DNA of 64,000 nt from Parapedobacter deserti (lineage in GTDB: Bacteria > Bacteroidota > Bacteroidia > Sphingobacteriales > Sphingobacteriaceae): positions 1-64,000 of the forward strand of contig NZ_JBHRTA010000027.1 of assembly GCF_042646065.1 (NCBI RefSeq), written 5' to 3'. Below, in pieces: positions 25,998 to 34,753 of this stretch. The first letter of the stretch is position 1, and the number at the start of each line of letters is the position of its first letter. The translations under genes were made by a program, and so were the position numbers. A model generated the notes under the pieces. The model worked only from the letters and a program-made list of their open reading frames with translations, ran no database searches and had not been told where the DNA came from.

Positions 25998-27173
25998 CTA
26001 CTGCTTAACCTCCTTTTTTAGTTGATTGAAAATGACAATACGCGGTTTCCCATTGACCAGGGATACCTCATGTTTAAAGTTGAAAAAGTCAAGAAGCTTC
26101 AGTGGTATCTCTGCAGGGGCGTTGCGATGCACCTCCCCCCAAAGCTTGGTAGAGGGCTTTGGCCCCTCAAAGACAATAGCTACGTCATACCACCTGCCCA
26201 ACTGCCGCATGACTTCGTCAATCGTGTTTCCTTCAAACTTAAATAATCCGATTGTCCAAGCGATTGCCGCGTCGATATGGGCAGATTGCACATGGGTGGT
26301 CATTCCATCGGCATCGACGAATGCTTGCTGACCGGAGGAAAGCTGTACCAGCCCTGCACCATTTTGCGGTTTCACTTCCACTTTTCCGGATACCAACGTG
26401 GTGGTGGTTCCCAATTCATCTGGATAACTGTTGACGTTGAACTTGGTGCCTAACACGGTGATGATCTGCTCTTCTGTAACCACGCGAAATGGATTGGAAG
26501 TATCGTGGAAAATATCGAAGTATGCTTCTCCTTCGAGGCGAACCGTCCTTGCTTCCTCAAAATTGTTCGCCGCATAGGTCAACGATGAACGGGCGTTGAG
26601 CCAAACGTTGCTCCCGTCCGGTAGGGTAAGCCGAACTTGCTTACCGATAGGTGTCTCCAGTGTATGGTACTGAGGCGTAAGGGGGTCCGCTGGTACCGGG
26701 CTGCCGGATTTGTCATAACGGATACCATCGGCAACATGCTGGATCGTATACGCCCCTGATTCGCCTTTGATAGGGTGTTCGTTGGTCTCATCCAAGGTAA
26801 TGATCCGTCCGTCCGACAACGTAAGCGTTGCCTGATCGGACCCGGGAAGGATGTCTTTGGCAGCCAACGGGACACCCGTTACATGATCCGGGGACGTTGA
26901 CGGTTCCCACGCCAGTCTGAGGAAGACACCCATGGCGATGAGGACAGTCGCGGCAGCCACATAATATAACCAGCGAGGTACGCCCGGCTTGGCTAACCCT
27001 ATTTTTTTCTGTACGTGATCCAGGTCCCGTAAAATCTCTTGATCCGATAAGGTCGCATAATCTTCATTATCGAGCCGTTGGTACCAATCGTCGATAAGCT
27101 TGCGCTCGGCATCGCTACAGGTGCCGTCGAGATAGCGTTGCAATAGCTCGCTTGTGGGCTGTTTTTCTGACAT
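25998..27173 (-). CDS. FecR family anti-sigma factor
   Basis: A 391-residue protein. The cytoplasmic part (LLQRYLDGTCSDAERKLIDD) is followed by a transmembrane helix (WLYYVAAATVLIAMGVFLRL, about 84-103). A periplasmic insert contains TLSDGRIITLDETNEH. The FecR domain follows: LPDGSNVWLNARSSLTYAAN, LEGEAYFDIFHDTSNPFRVV, VLGTKFNVNSYPDE. The C-terminal domain is FKFEGNTIDEVMRQLGRWYD. It is the long Bacteroidetes type that pairs with STN-containing SusC. It lies 99 bases downstream of its sigma gene. Confidence 0.93.
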   Translation of the reverse strand: MSEKQPTSELLQRYLDGTCSDAERKLIDDWYQRLDNEDYATLSDQEILRDLDHVQKKIGLAKPGVPRWLYYVAAATVLIAMGVFLRLAWEPSTSPDHVTGVPLAAKDILPGSDQATLTLSDGRIITLDETNEHPIKGESGAYTIQHVADGIRYDKSGSPVPADPLTPQYHTLETPIGKQVRLTLPDGSNVWLNARSSLTYAANNFEEARTVRLEGEAYFDIFHDTSNPFRVVTEEQIITVLGTKFNVNSYPDELGTTTTLVSGKVEVKPQNGAGLVQLSSGQQAFVDADGMTTHVQSAHIDAAIAWTIGLFKFEGNTIDEVMRQLGRWYDVAIVFEGPKPSTKLWGEVHRNAPAEIPLKLLDFFNFKHEVSLVNGKPRIVIFNQLKKEVKQ

Positions 27174-27272
27174 CGAACTTATCTCTCCATCTTTGTGGTT
27201 GTCTCTATAATCAAACGGAGGTACCGCAGGGAGTAGATAAAATTGAAAAAATTAAGCGTTGGTAGTTAACCT

Positions 27273-27827
27273 TCAGCCGGTGATCTTGGGTTTCAGTATT
27301 TTCAATGCGTTGGCCACCTGTTTTTTAACGGTAGTTTCAGATAGATTTAGGTTTTTAGCTATTTGTTTGTGGCTCAGTTGCTCCTGCCTGCTCATGCGGA
27401 AGATTGTCTGCATTTTAGCGGGGAGATTGGATACGGCATTTTCGATGGAAGTACCGAGCTCCCGCTCCCGGACAAGGTGGTCGGTATCGGAGGCATGCAA
27501 AGGGAGATGATCGCCGATGGCTGAAAGAACCGACCTGCGATATTGCTGCTGATTGATGTAGTTTATTACACGGTATTTGGCAGCGGTAAATAGCAATGCC
27601 AAGATCTGGGTGTCAACGGCTAATTCCGCGCGTCGCAACCATAGCGATGCGAATAACTCCTGTATGATATCCCGAGCATCGTCACGAGAGCGTATCTTGC
27701 TGAGAACATGGCGGTAGACGGGCTCGGCATATCGCCTGTAAATTTCAGCGAACGCCTTTTGATCGCCGTTTCGGAACCGGGCAACAAGATTAACGTCATC
27801 TAGCGAATGATATGAGGACAAATTCAT
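27273..27827 (-). CDS. ECF RNA polymerase sigma factor (FecI/SusCD-associated)
   Basis: 184 residues. Region 2 is DQKAFAEIYRRYAEPVYRHV and DDARDIIQELFASLWLRR. Region 4 is LPAKMQTIFRMSRQEQLSHK then QIAKNLNLSETTVKKQVANA. It is the first gene of the minus-strand sigma/FecR/SusC/SusD operon and should drive that locus when the FecR partner is activated. Confidence 0.92.
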   Translation of the reverse strand: MNLSSYHSLDDVNLVARFRNGDQKAFAEIYRRYAEPVYRHVLSKIRSRDDARDIIQELFASLWLRRAELAVDTQILALLFTAAKYRVINYINQQQYRRSVLSAIGDHLPLHASDTDHLVRERELGTSIENAVSNLPAKMQTIFRMSRQEQLSHKQIAKNLNLSETTVKKQVANALKILKPKITG

Positions 27828-27934
27828 CAGCGAAGGATCTCCTAGCGCAGTTTTTTCTGCTCCTCAAAGTTAAATCTGGTATGCTAATTTTTTATGAGAA
27901 TAGTGTTAAGTAATTATCCCAGCTTGTAAATGCC

Positions 27935-28348
27935 TTAGTGTGGCAACTTGCTTCGGATCAACCCGTACAGCCAGGTGCCCAACACGGCTCCGAAGATGAC
28001 CACCACAATAGGCAAATAACCGGCACCGGCCAGCACAAACATAGGCCCAGGGCACGCACCGACGAGTGCCCAGCCCAGCCCGAACACAATGCCCCCGATT
28101 AAATAACGGGCAATGCCTTTTTCTTTGGCTGCAATAACAATTTGATTCCCATGGGCGTCTTTGAGCTTTTTCCGTTTGATGAATTGCACGATAAGGATGC
28201 CTACAATCAATGCCGACCCCATCAACCCGTACATATGGATGGACTGGAAGTTGAACATTTCATAGATCCGGAACCAGGATGCGGCTTCAGATTTGTACAT
28301 GACGATGCCAAAAAAGGTTCCGATAATCAGGTATACGATACTTTTCAT
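27935..28348 (-). CDS. YeeE/YedE-type (DUF6691) membrane protein, second half of a sulfur transporter
   Basis: A 137-residue protein with about four helices. The motif GWALVGACPGPMFVLAGAG (about 96-114) contains the conserved Cys of the YeeE/YedE fold. It starts 3 bases after the longer YeeE/YedE gene. The two together supply the repeated halves found fused in TsuA-type thiosulfate transporters. Uptake or trafficking of thiosulfate or another reduced sulfur species is likely from the family. Confidence 0.85.
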   Translation of the reverse strand: MKSIVYLIIGTFFGIVMYKSEAASWFRIYEMFNFQSIHMYGLMGSALIVGILIVQFIKRKKLKDAHGNQIVIAAKEKGIARYLIGGIVFGLGWALVGACPGPMFVLAGAGYLPIVVVIFGAVLGTWLYGLIRSKLPH

Positions 28349-28351
28349 GAG

Positions 28352-28909
28352 CTAGAAAATCAATGGAAATAAAAGGTGAATCATCAGCAGCCCGCCAATG
28401 AAAAAGCCGATGGTTGCGATGACCGATGGAAGTTGTAGATTACTGATGCCGGATATCGAATGCCCCGAAGTGCATCCGCCCGCATAACGGGCGCCGAAGC
28501 CCACCAATAATCCGCCGATCAAAAGCAGCAGTAAGGCTTTTGGCGAAGAAAAGGCGTCGCTACCGAACAATTCGGTTGGGACATAAGCCGTTCCGGCACT
28601 CGCAAACCCCGATGTGTGTAACTGATCTACGGTTTGCGGGTTGAGGGCAGGCACCTGATCGACCGACAGGAACTGCGATGCCAGAAATCCGCCTGCGATG
28701 GCCCCCGTAATGACCAGCAGATTCCAACGCTGCGCTTTCCAGTCAAAACGGAAAAAGTCGCTGGTTTTGCCCGCGCCGCATAAGGTGCATATCGTCTTCA
28801 GGTTGGACGACAGGCCAAAGGTTTTGCCCAAGTAGAGTAAGACAAACATCGTAAAGGCAATCAGTGGACCGCTTACGTACCACGGCCAGGGGGCTAAAAT
28901 CCATTCCAT
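28352..28909 (-). CDS. YeeE/YedE family sulfur (thiosulfate) transport protein
   Basis: A 185-residue inner-membrane protein with about five helices. The conserved pore motif is GARYAGGCTSGHSISGISNL (about 138-157), and KTICTLCGAG lies near the N-terminal third. The family (YeeE/TsuA) moves thiosulfate across the membrane using conserved cysteines. The smaller DUF6691 partner follows immediately. No sulfurtransferase or persulfide dioxygenase gene is next to it here. Confidence 0.88.
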   Translation of the reverse strand: MEWILAPWPWYVSGPLIAFTMFVLLYLGKTFGLSSNLKTICTLCGAGKTSDFFRFDWKAQRWNLLVITGAIAGGFLASQFLSVDQVPALNPQTVDQLHTSGFASAGTAYVPTELFGSDAFSSPKALLLLLIGGLLVGFGARYAGGCTSGHSISGISNLQLPSVIATIGFFIGGLLMIHLLFPLIF

Positions 28910-29077
28910 AATTACTGCGATTGTATGTAAATGTACAAATTTAATGGTTATTAAATAATTATCCTTTGCAAAAGGAATTTGCCCATTAACCGGCTATTTT
29001 TTACTTTGCAGCGTAAAATCAATCCAGTGTCGTCTGTAATCCGCTTATAACATGAAAAAAACCACTTTCCTTTTACC

Positions 29078-29944
29078 ATGAGAAAAGTAGTTCGACATTT
29101 TATCGAAGATTTCCAGAAGTTCCTGCGAAACCCCCAAGAAATTGTGGATGGTCCTCAAAATGGCGCTTTCCACTCATGGATGGTGGTTTTGACTATCAAT
29201 TTTGCCTTCGCCGCCCTGGTTATTATTCCGCTGGCTTTGCTCATTGATCAGCATGTGCTGCCCTTAAAGGGTGGCCCGCTGCCCGCGAAAATGCCGCTCT
29301 GGTTTCTGGTCATCGTCATTTTAGTTATGGTTCCTGTCGTCGAGGAACTGCTGTTTCGCTATCCGTTGAAATTTGCGCGCAACCGGGTGCTGAAAATAGC
29401 TGTTTACGGATCCAGCGTGCTCTTCGCACTGGTTCACATGAGCAATTACGACAACCATGAAGTACTGTTTTACCTGTTTGCCCCGGTTATCGTCGGCTCC
29501 CAGCTCGTTGGTGGATTCCTGATGGCCTACCTCCGTTTGAAACACGGCTTACGGTGGTCTATACTGATGCATGCGGTATTCAACGCGGTGATTATCGTTC
29601 CAGTAACCCTTTCTATACATGGGGCAACAGTCATTGACTCCCATTCACCGCAGTATTCATTGGTCGTGACCCAGTACGCGTTTTCGGAACAGCCCGAACA
29701 CATTCGGATTTTTCGGCAGGAGGCGGGCATCGATACGGTGCATGTGCGTCAGGCGAATCTGCAGCGCATCGTCGATCTCATCGGAACACCCGGTGCCTGG
29801 TACGTCGACGATGCGTTGGTAGATATCGACTTTAAAGCGACATCTCCGATACCGCCCGACAGCCTGATCAGCCTGTTGGGGCAGCAATTCCGGATGATTC
29901 CCCAAACCATTCCGAATGTGTTGCCCTCAGAACCGCGCCAGTAG
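29078..29944 (+). CDS. CPBP family intramembrane glutamic endopeptidase
   Basis: A 288-residue polytopic protein of the CAAX-protease/bacteriocin-processing (CPBP/Abi) family. The catalytic motif EELLFR (89-94) is followed by H120 in LFALVHMSNY and by HAVFN (165-169), the three conserved motifs. The C-terminal 90 residues are a soluble extension not typical of the core. The substrate is unknown. The gene stands alone on the plus strand. A nine-codon open frame (ATG 29052) lies just upstream and stops at its start. Confidence 0.88.
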   Translation: MRKVVRHFIEDFQKFLRNPQEIVDGPQNGAFHSWMVVLTINFAFAALVIIPLALLIDQHVLPLKGGPLPAKMPLWFLVIVILVMVPVVEELLFRYPLKFARNRVLKIAVYGSSVLFALVHMSNYDNHEVLFYLFAPVIVGSQLVGGFLMAYLRLKHGLRWSILMHAVFNAVIIVPVTLSIHGATVIDSHSPQYSLVVTQYAFSEQPEHIRIFRQEAGIDTVHVRQANLQRIVDLIGTPGAWYVDDALVDIDFKATSPIPPDSLISLLGQQFRMIPQTIPNVLPSEPRQ

Positions 29945-30297
29945 TCGATTCTTTAGAGAATTATCCTACTTTCCGCTTATCGTGCGCCCTGCCGGATAAT
30001 ACCGTAGATGACCTTTATATTTTCCTTGGCCAACTGGGCTGGTATTAAATTCCAAAGTAGGCGTATACGTGGCACGATTTATTTTGGCGCATTTTCATGG
30101 AAATACTTGAGCGATGTAATGGCCTCAGGGACTCCCTGTTGTGAGCAACACTTTTATGTACGAGTTATTGAAATATGTTACATTTTTATGTAGGAGTTTG
30201 ATGTGGGTACTCTCCGCTTTCAGCAAGAAGTGGAAGGTTTCGCAGATGTTATCTATAGTAAGAAACTACGCATTTCCGATCAAAACGCAGTGACCCT
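29945..30297. other. Intergenic region without a recognisable gene
   Basis: AT-rich sequence between convergent genes. A weak inverted pair ATTATCC / GGATAAT (about 29960-30000) follows the protease gene. An open frame at 30008-30193 has no protein-like features. Confidence 0.4.
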
Positions 30298-31095
30298 TCA
30301 TTCAAAGAACGACGAATGGTTTTCTGTTAAGTAACTCCGGGGATGGGTGCCCGAAAATTCCTTGAAGTCACGGATCATATGCGACTGATCGTAGTAGCCT
30401 GAATCCAACGAAAGCTGGACTAGTGATTGGCTGCTGGCTGCGGCGCTAGCCAAACAGGCTTCGAAGCGGACAATCCGCGTAAACAATTTGGCAGGGAATC
30501 CGATCCACGATTTAAACTTGCGCTCGAATTGCCGTTGCGATAAGAAGTTCCGGTTTACGAGCTCGTTGATATCCACCTTGCCACTGCGGGCTGTTATGTA
30601 ATTGACGGTAGCAATCATGTCTTTCGGCGAATCTAGGCCCTTGCTGAGCTTGTTCGTTAAGAATGATGTCATCGTGGCCACCCGTGCGGCCGTATTCCGG
30701 CAGGTCATTATGCGCTCCGCCAACTCCGCGCCTTCAATACCCAATACGTCTGATATTTCGATATTGTAATTCGTTAATGCATGCGCGGGGACGCCAAACA
30801 AGAGCGGGATGGCGAAGGGGTAGAAATACGTGCCGAATATGCCGACCGGTTGGGTGGCCGAAATGGTCAGGTGAGCGCTGGTTTGGCACTGGAACCCGCT
30901 TTGGAACAATGGCGATGCATCATTATCGTGCTGGATGTGCATCAATCCGCTGTACTGGAAGGCCAGCTTCGGATTGACAGACGCCGTAAGCCCATGCGCG
31001 TAAGGCTCCGATTCGGTGAAGCTTCCCTCAAACTCCCAGAAGAAGCAGACAATGTGCTTGATAACATCAGCGGGATATATTTTATTATACTGCAT
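30298..31095 (-). CDS. AraC family transcriptional regulator
   Basis: 265 residues. The N-terminal sensing part (IKHIVCFFWEFEGSF, LLFGVPAHALTNY) is of the kind often annotated DUF6597. The C-terminal double helix-turn-helix AraC domain includes NFLSQRQFERKFKSWIGFPA, LVQLSLDSGYYDQSHMIRDF and FSGTHPRSYL. It is divergent from the alpha/beta hydrolase gene that starts at 31277, so it may control it. The effector is unknown. Confidence 0.9.
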   Translation of the reverse strand: MQYNKIYPADVIKHIVCFFWEFEGSFTESEPYAHGLTASVNPKLAFQYSGLMHIQHDNDASPLFQSGFQCQTSAHLTISATQPVGIFGTYFYPFAIPLLFGVPAHALTNYNIEISDVLGIEGAELAERIMTCRNTAARVATMTSFLTNKLSKGLDSPKDMIATVNYITARSGKVDINELVNRNFLSQRQFERKFKSWIGFPAKLFTRIVRFEACLASAAASSQSLVQLSLDSGYYDQSHMIRDFKEFSGTHPRSYLTENHSSFFE

Positions 31096-31169
31096 GGTAG
31101 CTAACCAACCTGGTCGGAACGACGAAAGTACCGATTGTTAACCGCAATTAAAAGTCGATTTTGTCCAAT

Positions 31170-31197
31170 TTTGATCGGGATGGTGGCGTTAATTTTG
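31170..31197 (+). promoter_or_regulatory. Bacteroidetes-type promoter for the alpha/beta hydrolase
   Basis: TAATTTTG (31190-31197) fits the TAnnTTTG -7 element exactly. A TTTG lies 16 bases upstream (31170-31173), slightly short of the usual spacing. Transcription would start near 31204, which favours a translation start downstream of the first ATG at 31202. Confidence 0.5.
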
Positions 31198-31276
31198 CGG
31201 CATGAATAACTTAATCAGCGCGATAATGACGATTATTACACCGATGGATGATGCTTCGGTGAATGGTAAAGAAAAA

Positions 31277-32122
31277 ATGATTGACAACAACGGGGTCGAA
31301 ATCTGCACCGAAAGTTTCGGGAATCCCAAAGATCCCGCGGTTTTGTTGCTGGCGGGGGCAACGGTATCCATGTTGTACTGGGATGAGGAATTCTGCAGCG
31401 AACTGGCAGCTCGCGGATACTACGTAATCCGCTATGACAACCGGGATGTGGGCAAGTCTACCCACTACGAGCCGAGATCGGCCAACTACGACATCCTTGA
31501 CCTGGAAGCCGATGCGATCGCCATTCTGGATGGTTATCAGCTGGCCGAGGCGCACTTCGTAGGCATGTCATTGGGCGGACTAATCGCTCAGATCGCGGCG
31601 ATACGGCATCCGGAGCGGGTCAGCTCACTCACCCTGATGGCCACCGGCCCGTGGGCCGAAGCGGACACCGCCATCCCGGGAATGGATAAGCGTATTTTGG
31701 ACTTTCATGGGAAAGCCGCAGCGGTAAATTGGACCAGTGAGGAAGAGGTGGTGAGCTATATGCTCGAAGGTGCGCAGCTGATGAGCGGAAGAAAGCCTTT
31801 CGACAAAGCGAGGGGTGAAAAGCTGGTACGCTCGGAATTTGCCCGGGCGAACAACTACATCAGCATGTTTAACCATGCCACCTTAGGGGGCGGCATGGCG
31901 TACTACAACCGATTGGAGGAAATATACCAGCCTACGCTCGTGATCCATGGTACCGATGATTTGATCTGGCACGTTGAAAACTCCCGACTCTTATTGGAGA
32001 AAATAGCAGGTTCCAAACGGATGTTGCTGGACGGCACCGGGCACGAATTGCATCGAGCCGATTGGGCAATGATCATTGAAGGAATCGTGAAGCATATCAA
32101 CGAGCAGCGCGTTGCATCGTAA
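31277..32122 (+). CDS. Alpha/beta hydrolase
   Basis: About 281 residues. The conserved start MIDNNGVEICTESFGNPKDP is followed by the nucleophile elbow VGMSLGG (Ser 98), a late acid HGTDDLIWH and the histidine in GTGHELHR. RYDNRDVGKSTHYEP is shared with a group of hydrolases near AraC/TetR regulators in soil bacteria. The start at 31277, after an AAAGAAAAA leader, is preferred. The frame is open back to ATG 31202, but the promoter motif at 31190 argues against that. The substrate is unknown. Confidence 0.88.
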   Translation: MIDNNGVEICTESFGNPKDPAVLLLAGATVSMLYWDEEFCSELAARGYYVIRYDNRDVGKSTHYEPRSANYDILDLEADAIAILDGYQLAEAHFVGMSLGGLIAQIAAIRHPERVSSLTLMATGPWAEADTAIPGMDKRILDFHGKAAAVNWTSEEEVVSYMLEGAQLMSGRKPFDKARGEKLVRSEFARANNYISMFNHATLGGGMAYYNRLEEIYQPTLVIHGTDDLIWHVENSRLLLEKIAGSKRMLLDGTGHELHRADWAMIIEGIVKHINEQRVAS

Positions 32123-32126
32123 TGAA

Positions 32127-32921
32127 CTATTCAACCTGATGCAGCTCGTTCTGCCGGTTTTCCTTCAGGTTTAACTTTTGCCAGTCCGGGTGGGTATTTT
32201 CCGCGATGGTAATGCCCTCTGCCTGGTCAACTTCTACGGTTAACGGCTCATCGGTCACAAAGTCGAATATATGCCCGCCCTGCTTTCGATCATCGGTGAT
32301 GAAATGGGTATGAAAGCCCGGGATATTCGTTTTTTCCATGTAATCGGGCATGTAAAACCCGACAAGTGTTCCGGAAACGTTCTCAAAATCAAAATTGTAC
32401 TGACCACCGGTTGCCAAGTATTCCGCGAGGGGCGGGTAGGGCTTGGTTGCCGGATGGGGTGCTCGTGCTTGAATGGCCTTCAGCTTCCCGGTAATGCGTA
32501 TGGCATAGATGGAATTACGGGCGATCCGCTTGGAAATGCTATCCTTCAACATGTCATAGGTCAGGCCCTTAGCGTGGACAGCAAACGTCGAGTCTGGCCT
32601 GAAAAACTTGACAAATGCAATGCCGGTACGGTCTGCATCGGGTATAGCGTGGATACTTCCATCATACCGCATTTTATACACTTCGTTATGGTTCATAATC
32701 AATTCGCCATCCAGCGTGTTGAACCCGCCCAAACCAAAATCACCATGCTTTTTGAGCTCACCAAACGTCATGTTGCCGTCGTATACGCCGGCCAGCAAGG
32801 CGTCCATGATAGAATATTGGTAAACGAAATCGGTAATTTTCTTCGCCGGGGCTCGGTCGGCGCAGGAAACCGCGCATACGAGGATGGCTAGTAATACAAT
32901 GGGCGCTGCTGTTTTCTTCAT
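32127..32921 (-). CDS. Acetolactate decarboxylase-type lipoprotein
   Basis: About 264 residues. The start at 32921 gives MKKTAAPIVLLAILVCAVSC, a lipoprotein signal peptide. The mature part matches alpha-acetolactate decarboxylase (BudA/AldC): ITDFVYQYSIMDALLAGVYD, KHGDFGLGGFNTLDGELI, GTLVGFYMPDYM, and the zinc-binding segment IPGFHTHFITDDRKQGGH. This enzyme normally turns 2-acetolactate into acetoin in the cytoplasm. Here a lipobox puts it in the envelope, with no acetolactate synthase nearby. It follows an AraC-type gene on the same strand after 92 bases. Confidence 0.88.
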   Translation of the reverse strand: MKKTAAPIVLLAILVCAVSCADRAPAKKITDFVYQYSIMDALLAGVYDGNMTFGELKKHGDFGLGGFNTLDGELIMNHNEVYKMRYDGSIHAIPDADRTGIAFVKFFRPDSTFAVHAKGLTYDMLKDSISKRIARNSIYAIRITGKLKAIQARAPHPATKPYPPLAEYLATGGQYNFDFENVSGTLVGFYMPDYMEKTNIPGFHTHFITDDRKQGGHIFDFVTDEPLTVEVDQAEGITIAENTHPDWQKLNLKENRQNELHQVE

Positions 32922-33013
32922 GTTCGCTGTGTTGGATACGGTGTTATCTCGGTGCGAAATTACTCCGAAGCCTCGATTTGCGAGTATGCATTTCAAACAG
33001 ATGGTTATGGCAA

Positions 33014-33910
33014 TCAAACAGGCAACTTCCGGTATTGGCTGGGGGGTTGACCCGTATGCTTCTTGAAGAAGCTATTGAAATTGGAAGCGTGTTCAAACCC
33101 GAGCGTGTAGCCAATTTCGGCAACGTCCCAATCGCTGTTTCGGAGCAGCGCCTTGGCCTCCTTAACGATCCGCTCGGCAATCCACGCGCTGGTGGTACGG
33201 CCCGTCCGCTCCCGCAGCAATCGGTTGAGGTGATTGGTATGCACATTCAATTGCCGGGCATACTCGTTGGCGGTACGGAGCTGAACCACCTGGCCGGGCG
33301 CATCTATGGGAAATTGCCTTTCAAGCAGGTCAATGAAAAGGGCAAAAATGCGTTCGTGGGTATTAGCAGGTTTGTAAAATCCATCCGCAGGATTCAATTT
33401 CAGTGCCTCGTGCATAATAAGCTGCACATAGTTGCGAAGGACTTCATATTTGCCCGCATAAGCGGATGCCTTTTCGACATGCATCCGCTCAAAAAGCGTA
33501 GTTAGAAACTGCATCGTAGGCTCATCGGGAAAGAAAACAAAGTCGCCGCCTACCCGGAATAGGGGCGAATGCGCGAGCTTGCCGTTGGCGAAGGAGGTAT
33601 CTACAAAGGGTTCGGTAAAAAGGCAGAAATAGCCGGTCTGTTCCTCGGTAGTGGGATCCCAGGCATAGGGTACCATGGGATTCATGAAAAGCAGGGCATT
33701 GCCGTCGATGTCGATGGCACGATCGGCCATGGTAAAGATACCCGACCCGTTCACAATCAGCGATATCTTATAAAAATCCCGGCGATTGCTCATGAGGGAG
33801 GTTGCAGCGCAGGAAAAGCCGCCCCGCTCATAGACATCGAACTGTTCGACAGGCGAGGGCTCCCGGCCGTGCAATGCAAGGAACCTCTCTACGGATTCTC
33901 GTTGGTGCAT
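33014..33910 (-). CDS. AraC family transcriptional regulator
   Basis: 298 residues. The N-terminal cupin-like ligand domain (GGFSCAATSLMSNRRDFYKI, NALLFMNPMVPYAW) is followed by an AraC HTH domain (ANEYARQLNVHTNHLNRLLR, VAEIGYTLGFEHASNFNSFF, KKHTGQPPSQYRK). It stands just upstream of the acetolactate decarboxylase gene on the same strand, so local control of that gene is plausible but unproven. Confidence 0.9.
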   Translation of the reverse strand: MHQRESVERFLALHGREPSPVEQFDVYERGGFSCAATSLMSNRRDFYKISLIVNGSGIFTMADRAIDIDGNALLFMNPMVPYAWDPTTEEQTGYFCLFTEPFVDTSFANGKLAHSPLFRVGGDFVFFPDEPTMQFLTTLFERMHVEKASAYAGKYEVLRNYVQLIMHEALKLNPADGFYKPANTHERIFALFIDLLERQFPIDAPGQVVQLRTANEYARQLNVHTNHLNRLLRERTGRTTSAWIAERIVKEAKALLRNSDWDVAEIGYTLGFEHASNFNSFFKKHTGQPPSQYRKLPV

Positions 33911-33966
33911 GCTACAAACATAAGAAAATCGGTCATTTTGCTCTCGTTAGAAAAATGTAAAGTTTG

Positions 33967-33998
33967 TTTGTCTTTTTGAATAATATGTTTTACCTTTG
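33967..33998 (+). promoter_or_regulatory. Bacteroidetes-type promoter for the membrane protein / XRE pair
   Basis: TTTG (33967-33970) is followed after 20 bases by TACCTTTG (33991-33998). This fits the Bacteroidetes -33 TTTG / -7 TAnnTTTG promoter. Transcription would start near 34005, with the ATG at 34031. Confidence 0.7.
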
Positions 33999-34030
33999 TA
34001 TAAGTAAACACGACAATTAAAACCATTGAA

Positions 34031-34387
34031 ATGCAATTAGGCAACAAATTAATTAAACGGACCATCAAAGTAGTGGGTCTTTTGGCTGTAATAGCCGGTA
34101 TTTTTGTATGGATGATCGATGAAACGCGCGGTGCGGAACTGCCACTGCTTGCAGGGCTGTTCATTCTCTTGGTCAGCCACGAGGTAAAGGAAGACGAGCG
34201 GTCTGCATCGCTGAAGGCATCGTCCACGCAGTTGGCGCTGATCATTGGGTATGCAGTCTCGTTGCTGAGTGCCAATCTCTACGATCACCAGGTGATTAAC
34301 GTACAGCTTGTAGCCATCAATCATTTCCTGATCCTGGTATTTGCATTGGCCATTATCATCTACAACATCCGGTTGTATACCGCGTAG
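34031..34387 (+). CDS. Small membrane protein paired with an XRE regulator
   Basis: 118 residues with four likely helices (VVGLLAVIAGIFVWMI, LPLLAGLFILLVSH, LALIIGYAVSLLS, FLILVFALAIIIYNI) and a short charged loop KEDERSASLKAS. No family is named with confidence. It ends 9 bases before a 68-residue HTH regulator. Such membrane protein plus mini-XRE pairs are common in Bacteroidetes and Firmicutes. Confidence 0.75.
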   Translation: MQLGNKLIKRTIKVVGLLAVIAGIFVWMIDETRGAELPLLAGLFILLVSHEVKEDERSASLKASSTQLALIIGYAVSLLSANLYDHQVINVQLVAINHFLILVFALAIIIYNIRLYTA

Positions 34388-34396
34388 CGCACAGCG

Positions 34397-34603
34397 ATGA
34401 AAAATACAATCAAGGTAGAACGCGCCAAACTCAACATTACACAGGCCGAGCTGGCCGACCGCGTAAACGTCTCCAGGCAAACCATCAACTCCATCGAAAT
34501 CGGAAAGTTCGTGCCGTCTACAGTGCTGGCCCTGAAAATCGCTAATGTGTTCGATACCACGGTAGACGACATATTCGCATTGGAAGCCGATGACTGGCGG
34601 TAG
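34397..34603 (+). CDS. Mini XRE/Cro-type HTH regulator
   Basis: 68 residues that are essentially one helix-turn-helix: NTIKVERAKLNITQAELADR, VNVSRQTINSIEIGKFVPST, LALKIANVFDTTVDDIFALE. It belongs to the short YozG-like group of XRE proteins. It is co-transcribed with the upstream membrane protein and probably regulates the pair. Confidence 0.88.
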   Translation: MKNTIKVERAKLNITQAELADRVNVSRQTINSIEIGKFVPSTVLALKIANVFDTTVDDIFALEADDWR

Positions 34604-34625
34604 GTGATTTTTGCCGTTTAAGTCT

Positions 34626-34665
34626 GTTGCAGACACGGCTTAGGAGACCGAAGCGGAGCGCCCCC
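34626..34665. repeat. Degenerate copy of the palindromic repeat core
   Basis: TTGCAGACACGGCTTAGGAG, ACCGAAGCGGAGCGCC matches the left arm and core of the element at 6.1 and 42.9 kb. The right arm has decayed, so no full palindrome remains. Confidence 0.7.
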
Positions 34666-34707
34666 AAACGCAGTTAAGTGGTGCGAACGCCATTGCTTTT
34701 GAAAAAA

Positions 34708-34725
34708 TCGCTATTTTTATAGCGA
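34708..34725. promoter_or_regulatory. Inverted repeat upstream of the Crp/Fnr gene
   Basis: TCGCTAT and ATAGCGA flank TTTT, 28 bases before the ATG at 34754. It may be an operator for the regulator itself or a small hairpin. Confidence 0.4.
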
Positions 34726-34753
34726 CTTAACAAATACAGCCACACACACGCTA

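Noticed and set aside
30008..30193. Possible 61-residue gene after the CPBP protease.
   Set aside because: No conserved features and poor composition; left as intergenic.
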